Below, in pieces: positions 1 through 7,208 of a stretch of DNA of 22,744 nucleotides. The stretch's first letter is position 1. Each line of letters begins with the position of its first letter. Under the pieces are notes generated by a model. The model had not been told where the DNA came from. It worked only from the letters and a program-made list of their open reading frames with translations, and searched no databases. Source of the DNA: Pigoraptor chileana. Lineage: Eukaryota; Opisthokonta; Filasterea. The stretch covers positions 5,605 to 28,348 of the forward strand of contig CALSCR010002813.1 of assembly GCA_943704495.1 (NCBI GenBank), written 5' to 3'. The position numbers and the translations under genes were made by a program.

Positions 1-178
1 ACAATTACACCAGCGCGAGCAGTACGGCAATGCGAGAAGAAAGCAGGAGAACAACACACATATAATAAAAAAACGGAATGCGCGTTAGAGAAGAATGCTT
101 GAGCGCGCACATAGCTAGCCAATTGATCGCGTGTGCATACTCGTGCACGTCCGCACACATGCATGCACCGCCCCATAC
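1..178 (-). other. Intron 2 of the glutaminase gene, partial
   Basis: Starts with GTATGG right after the codon for Lys311 (phase 0). Family similarity stops here, and the continuation expected after this point in animal glutaminases is absent. No convincing acceptor is visible before the left edge, so the intron is at least 178 nt long. Confidence 0.75.
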
Positions 179-1333
179 CTTGTCTTCGCCATGCTCCTCT
201 AGAGCGAGGCAGTAGTTGAGCGGCTTGCAGCACGACTGAACGCAGAATTCGACGTTGGATTCTCCAAAAGACATACGTTGCCCGTCTATCGTGCACACGG
301 ACACACCAAACTGATTCGGATTCACCCTCCCAAGTTGCGGAATGTACGTGGCCACGCGTCCGTCGGTGATCTTCCTCACGTCAAGATACATGGCCTCAAT
401 TTCGGATCTCAACCGCGAAAAGTCGGGCACAATAAAGTCCCCCTGAAACGCCCGATCGATGAGATAGATGTTCGGCGAGATGCACTTCCGGAATTCTTCG
501 GAGTCCATGTTTTCGCTGGCGTTGGAGAGGAGAGATACGCTTTCCTTCAGCCGTCGGTCGTTGAGCCACAGCCCGGTTGCGCCGAGTGCTTTGAGAAAGT
601 CAGTTTTGCTCACCGTGTGTGTGATGCGATCTTCAAACGTGCGAAAGAGATCGTCCTGAGTGCCACCTGTGTGCTCGAGTGCGTTTTGTGTGCGTTTTGT
701 GTGCGTTTTCAAGGGTATGATGAATTATTGAATGATGAGAATGAGAGGAGACATATAACACTAAAAGTGCCAATGGACCGCATCATGCAGAGCACGCAGT
801 AGAAGAGAAGGTCGAAAAGAGTGTCACGAATCCATCCACAAAAACAAAAAAAACTATAGAAAAAATGGCTTTACATCTCAATTCCCACCGAAAACTTGCT
901 CGTATCTACTACTCTCGGAGCGCACGCGGTTGTGAATCGACTCGGTGAGGCCGGGTGCCAATCGCATCTTCGCAACCTCCTCTGCAAGGAGGCGCGTGGC
1001 AGGGCTCATCGAATCAGATTCGTGAACGACAGAAAGACGTGCACGCGGTTGCCGGGGCCCAAGTACATGTCCCGGAGTGTTCATGCGGCGGTCCCCACTC
1101 TCGACATGGTTGGAAACCGACGGTTCAATCGTCACCCCATCCGTTGATGGCGATGGAGGTTGCACCGTTGGCGATTGAGGGGGCCTGAGGACAGCGGCGG
1201 GCGAGGAGCTGTCAAGTGAGTGGAGATTGCCAGCATGGAGTGTGTTGTGGGCGTCGGGAGAGTGCGGTCGCGCGGCAATGGACCCTGAGGTCATGTCGAA
1301 TCCCGGTGGGTGCCCGGGTTGGAGGGCGTCCAT
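179..1333 (-). CDS. GLS: Glutaminase, GLS/GLS2 type, N-terminal part (two exons; 3' end beyond the left edge)
   Basis: Hydrolyses glutamine to glutamate and ammonia; family members are usually mitochondrial. Proposed coding exons on the minus strand are 1333-889 and 666-179 (311 residues, phase-consistent). Residues 1-148 are Ser/Pro-rich and not recognised; no clear mitochondrial presequence is visible. Exon 2 carries the helical EF-hand-like region found ahead of the catalytic domain in animal glutaminases (DDLF... FLKALGATGL... DRRLKESVSLL), then IPDF-like VPDFSRLRSEI, YIPQLGRVNP, FGVSVCTIDGQR and VQSCCKPLNY. Ser293 and Lys296 form the S-x-x-K catalytic pair of the beta-lactamase-like fold. 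The rest of the catalytic domain follows after a donor at 178 (AAG|GTATGG). The start was taken as the first in-frame ATG (GAGATGG context); the open frame extends upstream without another ATG. The family call is firm. The exon 1 join and the start are less sure: a tiny upstream exon near 1467-1490 (MNVASTLQ, then GTATGC) cannot be excluded. Confidence 0.85.
667..888 (-). other. Intron 1 of the glutaminase gene (borders approximate)
   Basis: Donor TTCG|GTGGGA at 888-887 and acceptor ACACAG|GT at 668-667 give a 222-nt intron that joins phase 1 to phase 1 and reads F-G-G-T-Q-D-D-L-F. A second in-phase pair is donor GAGCAA|GTTTTC (intron from 895) with acceptor CTCAG|GAC (exon from 655). Both keep the EF-hand-like region intact. 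An in-frame stop (727-725) upstream of exon 2 and the lack of an ATG at its 5' end require an upstream exon. Confidence 0.6.
679..710. repeat. Three-copy 11-bp tandem repeat beside a splice acceptor
   Basis: GTGCGTTTTGT occurs twice exactly (679-689, 690-700), followed by a third copy that differs at its end (701-710). It lies inside glutaminase intron 1, just upstream of the proposed acceptor. On the transcribed strand it reads as A-rich ACAAAACGCAC units where a pyrimidine tract would be expected. Confidence 0.85.
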
Positions 1334-1571
1334 CTCGTCCACGCAGTGCGGCAATTTGCAATAGTCAACTTTTTTGTTTAAATAAGTTCAATCTTCAATT
1401 CTTACTACTGAATCATTCACTGCCAAAAGCTTCAGTTTTGCCTTTTTTCTTTAAAAGCACCAATGCATACTTGCAGGGTTGATGCAACATTCATAAAACG
1501 GAAGGAGAAAATGGGGAATTGAAAAAGCCCAGTGCCGTGCACGAAACAGCTGGTGCGACAGTAGTAGACTC

Positions 1572-1634
1572 CCCAATAAGCAAAACCCCATTGTCCAATC
1601 AGCGTGCGGGATTTTAAGTGCCTTCCGCCAATCA
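1572..1634. promoter_or_regulatory. Cluster of CCAAT boxes, probable glutaminase promoter element
   Basis: CCAAT at 1572-1576, the convergent pair ATTGTCCAAT at 1590-1599 (continuing CAG) and CCAATCA at 1628-1634 lie within 63 bp, 240-300 bp upstream of the glutaminase ATG. CCAAT is the known NF-Y core. Use as a promoter here is inferred from spacing and clustering. Confidence 0.5.
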
Positions 1635-2311
1635 ACAATTACTACAAACCCAAAAGTGTTTTCAATTTCATCACCCGTTAGAAAACTGGCACACGCATTC
1701 ATTTGAAAGATCATCCAGTGTTTGAACACAGGGGAAGAATTTGCAATGTGCAAATGCTTCATAATCACTCCGTCTCAATTGGATGACATCGCCTACACTA
1801 AATCCTTGCTGTCTTTTTACTCTCGCAATTCTTCATCTCTGTCAGATTCACGAAAATCATAAGATTGCACTCAAAATCTCCGAGTTTGTAAAGCGAGCAA
1901 TCAGCATTGCGCATGACAGCATGCATGCTATGCTATAACATATGCATTACAGCTTACCGTTAAGAGACTTGCGTGTGCAATTGACATAAGAACCCACCAG
2001 GTTCCAGTGCTTCTGCAGAAGTGTGCGGTCACGTGGCATGGAGTGCTGCTGAATTAAATTGACGCTCGGACCTATTTTTCAATTCTAATTCTGAAACACT
2101 TCAAATTAATACGCCGAATGGACCTTGTCAAAAACTGTCAGCCCGTTGACCACCACGGCTCTCAGCCCTGATACTTGAAGGCCCGTCTTTGAAGCACACG
2201 TTTACCGATTCCATTTTACACAACCGCACACACTTTTATCCACGCCCGAAAAGCCTTCATAGTACCGGATGCATGCACTGACGCAGCAGCTATTCCCGGC
2301 AATTGTGACTG

Positions 2312-2322
2312 ATTGGGCCAAT
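2312..2322. promoter_or_regulatory. CCAAT palindrome ATTGGGCCAAT
   Basis: Two converging CCAAT boxes form an 11-bp near-perfect palindrome followed by CAG, as at 1590 and 6431. It lies about 310 bp upstream of the O-fucosyltransferase ATG and could serve that gene, the divergent glutaminase, or both. Confidence 0.5.
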
Positions 2323-2378
2323 CAGATGAGGACTTGGCACGGCCTGGGCGCATCCGTTCCGTGCCCCGTGCTTCCGCG

Positions 2379-2392
2379 TGACATCAGTGACG
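2379..2392. promoter_or_regulatory. Paired TGAC(G) half-sites (CRE/bZIP-like)
   Basis: TGACATCAGTGACG contains two half-sites of the bZIP type in the same direction, 9 bp apart, about 240 bp before the O-fucosyltransferase ATG. Neither is a full TGACGTCA, so the assignment is tentative. Confidence 0.3.
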
Positions 2393-2399
2393 CACTCGG

Positions 2400-2582
2400 A
2401 TGGTAAACGATTGCCAAACGGTATCGCGCCGACGACTCTCGTCTCTATTCAAGTTTGCCACGAAAGAGAATGCAAGATTGACTGTTGCAATCACAGTGGC
2501 TGGCGGCAGCGCCTCACGTCCGGTGTGCTGTGACACTAAGCTTAGTACTACTGTGTCTCCGCGGGCATTGACAGTCTCCTGA
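2400..2582 (+). CDS. Possible upstream ORF, 60 codons, in the O-fucosyltransferase leader
   Basis: A true ATG opens a frame that closes with TGA 46 nt before the O-fucosyltransferase ATG, in a different frame. The product is basic near its N-terminus (SRRRLSSLFKF) and Ser/Thr-rich later. I recognise no domain. It may be a regulatory uORF if transcription starts before 2400, or simply chance; no transcription start can be placed from the sequence. Confidence 0.2.
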   Translation: MVNDCQTVSRRRLSSLFKFATKENARLTVAITVAGGSASRPVCCDTKLSTTVSPRALTVS

Positions 2583-2590
2583 TCGAGTCC

Positions 2591-2598
2591 TCACGTGA
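2591..2598. promoter_or_regulatory. E-box palindrome TCACGTGA
   Basis: An 8-bp perfect palindrome with a CACGTG core, the kind bound by bHLH-ZIP proteins, 31 bp before the O-fucosyltransferase ATG. It is as likely to lie in the transcribed leader as in the promoter. Confidence 0.35.
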
Positions 2599-2628
2599 CT
2601 GGTTCATCCGACAACTGAGCCACCGACT

Positions 2629-5336
2629 ATGGACGCCTTGCGCCTGCGGTCCGGCGTAGGGCAGCGCGTACATTTAAATCCACTTGTCTTTGCGGCACTC
2701 GTGATTGGCATCGTTTGCGGCGTGCTCCTCGGGGGGCTGGTTTCAAATGCCACGGGAAACTGTCCGCAGCGGCAAATTTGCGTTTGTCCCGATCGTTCGC
2801 AGGTTTTAGGGCCGATCGCGATTCAGCATTCCGTACCCAGCGCCGAAGACTCGCTCATTCGCCCACCCGTTATAGTGAAATCCGACACTGAAATTGCGCG
2901 TGGCCCGTTGGTGCATCCCTCGCCGTCCACGACGACTGCTGTCGCCGCCGGACAGCCTGACGGCCCACTGGCAGGGATAAAGTTGACAGCATCTGCTGCA
3001 CACGACGCATTTGTCGACCGTCAAGCCATTCCGCAGGTTGATGATGATAATAGTCCGCCTCCAGCCGTTCCATTGCCGGCGGCGGTGACACTTTTCGGCA
3101 CTCCGTCGGCCACTACAAACACGGGGATCGTTAAACAAACACAGATGCCAGACAAACCGGTAACTACAACGCAAAAATCAACAGAGTTTGGGGCAGCTCC
3201 TCCGCCGGTCACTGAAGATGCGGAAACAGTGCAATCTGAAGCGCCAGATCGCCTTCTGATTACCGACGTGTGCCAGTGGGGATTCACAAACGAGCTCATG
3301 GCTGTCGTCGCTGCTGTCAACATTGCCCGTGACCTCGGGCGGTCTCTTGTGGAGCCAGTTTTGTGCAATCTGGACACACCGCGACCCGACAGCCGGCCAG
3401 TGGGCGTATTCGCTCCGCTTTCAGCCTACTTTAACCTTACCAATATCGAGTGCTTTCTCACTAGCGGTGTCCTGACGGAAAACTCTCGTTGTATTCAGAA
3501 ACCCGAGGGACCGGTAGAGTCGTCGGTGGCACGTGTACATACACCACGGCCTCCTGTCATTATGCTTGCGAACCTCCCGTACATGCTGAGACGCATCGCC
3601 ACGCCGGCCACACCTGCCACACCGATGGAGTCTGAGGATGCTCAAGGAGTGGCGGGGGCGGCTGCACGAGTGACACGCTGGCTGGCGTCGTGGGCCACGC
3701 TGTCTGCCGCCGTGAGCAGCGACGGCACTGGCAACGATGTCCATCGTGCGGCAGCGTCAACATTGCCTGTTGTGCGCTCAGATTCGGTGGACCAATCACA
3801 ATCGCAACAACAACAAGCGTCAGAGGATGGGTCCGGTAGTTTAAATCAACGCACCGAGTGGAGAATTCCGTGTGTCATATTTTCGGGCCTAAGTGGTCTA
3901 CAGCCGCTTGATGTCGAACACGCCCCAGTGCTTGCGCAGCTGCTGAATGCCTCGTGCGCTTCCGCCACGGCCATTGTGCCGCTGAAAGAGCCGGTGAGTG
4001 AGGGATGCATCATCATCCTATGGATGGGAAATCATCGAAAAAACGACATTTGTTCCGGGGCTTGGATAGCAAACTTTATCTTTTTAATTTCTTCTGGTAC
4101 ATCAAAGTGTCCACACTCACCAACATACTGTTTGCGGCATTCCCAGAATGCGTCCGTATCGTGGCTTCACCACTACGGGCAAGTCCCACTTGGGAATGTG
4201 GCAATCGACCAGGCTGCTGTGGCAATCGCGGCAAGTGCCCATCCGCTGCCTCCGTATGCAACAGCCCCAGTGGTGGCCACGTGGTGGCTGTTCAGCGCCG
4301 ATCGTAGTCGCAAACCCACGAGGGGGGAGATGATGTTCACTCTCGCTGACCTTGAGCCGAGGGCCGAAGTGTTAGAACTTACGCGGTTCTTTATTGACAG
4401 GCTCGGTGGACCTGGAGGGTGGGTGCCCCCACACAAAATACCCCCCAGTATTCAAGGGGTCGTCTCCTTTGAAACGTAGCCCAGTGTGTGTGTGTGTGTG
4501 TGTGCGCAGTTTTCATTTGCCTCGTGCCTGCCACAAAAGTATTGCGCAACAAATGTTAGATTCACCACTGGCATCAGCTCCCATATCATTATCCTGCATG
4601 CTCTCACCGTCAGTTTCAATCTCTGTCATTCGCGCCGATCAACGACAGATATGTGTCTGGACACGTCCGCCTTGGTGACTTTGAAACGGTGTGCCGATGG
4701 ACGCCGCATCCGTGTGGTGTCAATTCCTCACTTGTCCCGACAACGATGGCCAAAGCCGCGATCGCACACCAAGTCACATCTTTTTTCATTGCAACAGACG
4801 GGAGCCCCGATCAGGTTGATGCCATGAGACGGGGCCTAGAAGGTGGGTGGACGTTGATCCGCTCGCCTGTGCTGGTGCGGTGATGTCGAGGATGATGACT
4901 CTCATCCTCGTACCTTCGATGACAACTTGATGACCGCATCTTCCTATCTGTTCGATGACACCGCACTCGCAGCCATTGTTCCGGCCTCGTCAACGATACT
5001 CATAACACTGCGCGATCACACTGACATCATCGAAGAGTTGTCCCAAAAACTGCCGTTTTCGGCTGTTGGCGCTCTTCTTCAAATGATCGAAAAATTGATC
5101 ATTGCCTGTGGGAAGGTGTGTGTTGGTTACATTTGCGTTCTGAAAATGGCGGCAGCTTGATTTAGACACCGCTGACATACCCGCACACATTGTGCACCTT
5201 CCAATGTTCGCATCAGGTTGTTTTCTACTCGACGGGATCCACATTTTCATCGCAAGCAACGACCATTGGCCGCTTTCTCCGGGACTGCGAACGACCAAGA
5301 GGCTATGCAACCTTCCCAACATTCAACGGACTGTAG
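2629..5336 (+). CDS. GDP-fucose protein O-fucosyltransferase-like type II membrane protein (five exons)
   Basis: Predicted Golgi/ER transferase of fucose from GDP-fucose to protein. Proposed exons are 2629-3993, 4147-4418, 4649-4842, 4973-5115 and 5217-5336, giving 697 residues with every junction in phase. Residues 16-38 (LNPLVFAALVIGIVCGVLLGG) form one membrane anchor after a short basic tail. Residues 65-215 are a Pro/Ser/Thr-rich stem. The catalytic domain begins with WGFTNELMAVVAAVNIARDLGRSLVEP, the usual N-terminal O-FucT signature, and goes on with WWLFSADRS, H551-V-R-L-G-D-F (the HxRxGDF GDP-fucose site), FFIATDGS and the C-terminal STGSTFSSQATTIGRFLR. A low-complexity insert with QSQSQQQQ (about residues 320-415) interrupts the domain. 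The single-exon reading would stop at 4479, before the HxRxGDF motif, which shows that splicing is needed. The exact acceptor protein and subfamily (POFUT1, POFUT2 or another) are not determinable. Start: ATG with A at -3. Confidence 0.82.
3994..4146 (+). other. O-fucosyltransferase intron 1 (frame-preserving)
   Basis: Strong donor GAGCCG|GTGAGT after a phase 0 codon. The acceptor chosen is TTCCCAG at 4146 (153 nt). An alternative is ATCAAAG at 4107 (114 nt), behind a better pyrimidine tract. Both lengths are multiples of three and the intron has no in-frame stop, so the reading frame stays open whichever is used or if it is retained. Confidence 0.6.
4419..4648 (+). other. O-fucosyltransferase intron 2 (contains a GT microsatellite)
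   Basis: Donor GGAGG|GTGGGT (phase 2) and acceptor AACGACAG|A (phase 2) join LGGPGG directly to YVSGHVRLGDF, the spacing expected in the family. Alternative CAG sites at 4577 and 4613 would need a weaker phase 0 donor. If retained, it meets a TAG at 4477. Confidence 0.7.
4484..4504. repeat. GT dinucleotide microsatellite, about 10 units
   Basis: Uninterrupted GT run inside O-fucosyltransferase intron 2. Confidence 0.95.
4843..4972 (+). other. O-fucosyltransferase intron 3
   Basis: Donor GAAG|GTGGGT and acceptor CTCGCAG|CC are both phase 1 and join RRGLE to AIVPASSTILITLRDH across 130 nt. The frame on the left side would otherwise stop at 4881-4883, and the frame on the right differs from it, so a junction is required. 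Confidence 0.8.
4887..4910 (+). other. Perfect 9-bp hairpin inside O-fucosyltransferase intron 3
   Basis: CGAGGATGA (4887-4895) and TCATCCTCG (4902-4910) are exact inverted copies around a 6-nt loop. It lies about 45 nt downstream of the donor in a 130-nt intron. Confidence 0.8.
5116..5216 (+). other. O-fucosyltransferase intron 4
   Basis: Donor GGGAAG|GTGTGT and acceptor CGCATCAG|GTT, both phase 0, 101 nt. The junction gives LIIACGK-VVFYSTGSTFSS, the conserved C-terminal O-FucT motif, directly followed by the stop at 5334-5336. Confidence 0.85.
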
Positions 5337-5640
5337 CACAGACCGTCATAGAGTGCATTATTAGTATGCTGATATTCAATCCGGATTGGTTTATGCAAGA
5401 CGCTGAGGCCCGCATTTCAATCCATGCGGCGGACGGGCCGTGGTCACGTGCCGGGACTGTCTCCTCGTTCAAAACTAAAATTGAAGACGGTCTTGCTAAC
5501 TGATCGCGTCCAATTGGCACAAATACAGTTTACCATGTACCCTTGGTTCCGAATTGAATAATCGAGACATACATTCGTGGCATTGCGCAGATTACGATGG
5601 ACACATGAGGAAAACATTGGCTCCCTGAAACATCGCTGGC

Positions 5641-5661
5641 ACATGTGAGGACTTCACATGT
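5641..5661. other. Perfect 8-bp inverted repeat followed by a T/C-rich run
   Basis: ACATGTGA, a 5-nt loop and TCACATGT form a small hairpin about 300 bp after the O-fucosyltransferase stop, followed by TTTTCTTCTT. It might lie in the 3' UTR or mark a 3' end. Its role is unknown. Confidence 0.5.
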
Positions 5662-6154
5662 TTTCTTCTTATGACAATTGCCCAAGTACCGGACGTCAAC
5701 TCTCGATGAGGTTGACAAATGCAGATGTCTGCGCGAGGAATATACCCTCTCAGTTAAGTAAGCGGCCCTTTCCGAAGGCTCTCGATGTATTGAACTTCTT
5801 GAGTGCGTTTGATTAACCACAATGGGTGACGATCATCCCCTTTGTCTTCCGCATATATGTCGACTTTGCACGACACTGGTCATCCGATCATTGGCGGTGA
5901 TCTTTTATATATGTTGTCTCCGATAGCACTTTTTTAATGTTTTATTCAGGTGTGCGTGCTCACTTTTTCTGCTCAAAATCCTCGGAAACTAAATTTAGTC
6001 TTGTTTTTGTGCTCGAACGAAAACTCTATGTAAAGCGCAAATGAGAGCAGTTGCCGTGGCGCGTGACGAATGTGCAGAAGTGTCAGTGTTACAACCAATG
6101 CAAAGAATAATCATACGGAAGTGAAACAGATTATACGCAATGCACCCAGCCACG

Positions 6155-6170
6155 CACACACACACACACA
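6155..6170. repeat. CA microsatellite, 8 units
   Basis: Uninterrupted CA run in the spacer upstream of glutamine synthetase. Confidence 0.9.
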
Positions 6171-6242
6171 AGCAGTAGTAGTGCTAAAGCGACAAGGAAC
6201 CAGTACTTAGTTAGACCGTTAAATGAGAAGGGACCAGGGTAC

Positions 6243-6348
6243 CCACACACAGACAACACACACACTTTATACACACACACACACACACACACACATATCA
6301 AACACTCTCATACACACACATACACGCACACACACACACACACACACT
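6243..6348. repeat. Compound CA microsatellite
   Basis: Two pure runs, about 12 units at 6271-6294 and about 10 units at 6327-6347, are joined by imperfect CA-rich sequence. About 860 bp upstream of the glutamine synthetase start. Confidence 0.95.
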
Positions 6349-6430
6349 TTGCATAAGACGCACACTTTAGGGTACTGGCGAATGATAGTGCCGCGCCAGT
6401 CAATGTGGACCGACCGGAACTGCCATAGTA

Positions 6431-6486
6431 ATTGGGCAGCCAATCAGAATGCACGCAGAAAAGTGCTGACGTATGGGATTGGGCAG
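6431..6486 (+). promoter_or_regulatory. CCAAT/CRE module upstream of glutamine synthetase
   Basis: ATTGGGCAGCCAAT (6431-6444) pairs two converging CCAAT boxes around a GCAG centre and continues as CAG. TGACGT (6467-6472) follows, then a second copy of ATTGGGCAG (6478-6486), 47 bp after the first. The architecture resembles 1590-1599 and 2312-2322. The module is about 630 bp before the TATA box, so it could be an upstream activating region. Function is inferred. Confidence 0.45.
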
Positions 6487-6639
6487 TTTTAACTTTTTAA
6501 TAAAGTTTTAATTTTTTTGGGGAGAGTCTTCCACCTTGGATTAAAATTTCGCAATTTGGACTTTTCCTCCACGGCAAAGGCCCAAGACCCCCTTCAGTAT
6601 GGAAAGATCAATGACATCAGTAATGGGTCAATTAGTCAA

Positions 6640-6718
6640 AATAAAATTTTAATGCAAATTAATAAACAGAAAATAAAAATAATACAAAATAAAACCGCGA
6701 AAAAATAAAAAATAATAA
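6640..6718. other. A-rich stretch with several AATAAA-like strings
   Basis: Strongly A-rich sequence broken only by a CCGCG. It could be a polyadenylation region of the upstream transcript, a nucleosome-poor promoter segment, or low-complexity spacer. No target-site duplication or internal Pol III boxes were seen that would make it the tail of a short retroelement. Confidence 0.5.
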
Positions 6719-6920
6719 ATGATATTTTGCATTATTTTTGCGTTTATTTTTGGATATTCGGGGGTCATGGGCAGGCATAGTGAGTCCATAGTGAAGAGAA
6801 CCCACAGCCTATCACAACACGCCCATTCGTCATTATGGAGGGAGTCCGGCGAATCGGAAGCGGGCAGTCGCCATCATCCGCCACAACGGAAAGGGGGAAT
6901 GCAAACATGCTGCAAACAGC

Positions 6921-6954
6921 TGCAAAGATGCACAGATGCAAAGATGCACGCAGA
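6921..6954. repeat. Two-copy tandem repeat TGCAAAGATGCA(CG)CAGA
   Basis: TGCAAAGATGCACAGA (6921-6936) is followed by the same unit with a 2-bp insertion (6937-6954); degraded related units (TGCAAACAGC, GCAAACATGC) precede it. Located about 160 bp upstream of the glutamine synthetase TATA box, so it may act as a repeated binding site. Confidence 0.7.
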
Positions 6955-7111
6955 TGTTGTGCCTGTGGGGACGGCACAAACTGCTCCACAAGACCCTTTT
7001 CTCCCCACACCTTCCTTGCCGGTTTCAGCCCGCACATGGCAGGCAGCGCACGCCAGCTGTCACATGCCCACACACGCACACACCCACTCGCGCAAAAGAC
7101 ACATGGTCTCC

Positions 7112-7120
7112 TATAAAAGG
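7112..7120 (+). promoter_or_regulatory. TATA box of the glutamine synthetase gene
   Basis: TATAAAAGG is a textbook TATA element 97 bp before the ATG. Initiation would be expected near 7140-7150, giving a leader of about 60 nt that is free of ATG codons. A core promoter this strong fits the extreme codon bias of the gene. Confidence 0.8.
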
Positions 7121-7208
7121 GCCTCGCACATCTCTCACCTACAAACATCAGAACTGAAAAACTCATTTCTCTACTCTTTCAAAAGAAACTCAGAAACACA
7201 AAACAAAA

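Larger units (their letters stand above)
1334..2628. other. Divergent intergenic spacer between the glutaminase and O-fucosyltransferase genes
   Basis: About 1.3 kb separate two start codons pointing away from each other, so this stretch should hold both promoters. It is more AT-rich than the genes. It contains CCAAT-type sites near 1572-1634 and 2312-2322, TGAC(G) half-sites at 2379-2392, an E-box at 2591-2598 and a 60-codon ATG frame at 2400-2582. No canonical TATA box stands out for either gene. Short open frames on the minus strand at 1432-1768 have no recognisable similarity and no coding-like composition. Confidence 0.7.
5337..7208. other. Intergenic spacer between the O-fucosyltransferase and glutamine synthetase genes
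   Basis: Holds the 3' UTR of the upstream gene and the promoter and leader of glutamine synthetase. Several overlapping open frames at 5337-5820 on both strands lack a convincing start or family similarity and are not called. No AATAAA follows the stop closely; AATAAA-type strings appear only at 6499-6504 and in the A-rich stretch 6640-6718. The rest is AT-rich sequence, CA microsatellites and the control sites listed separately. Confidence 0.7.

Noticed and set aside
4005-4307. Plus-strand frame with LTNILFAAFPECVRIVASPL
   Set aside because: The start looks protein-like, but it turns to Cys/Gly-rich filler, while the other frame here carries WWLFSADRS and joins in phase to both neighbours.
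5192-5503. 103-codon plus-strand frame across the last O-fucosyltransferase exon
   Set aside because: Its first part is out of frame with the conserved STGSTFSS motif. The tail beyond 5336 has no recognised similarity, so I read it as chance.
6361-6720. Short retroelement with an A-rich tail
   Set aside because: No Pol III A/B boxes or target-site duplication could be seen. Promoter sequence followed by low-complexity DNA explains it.
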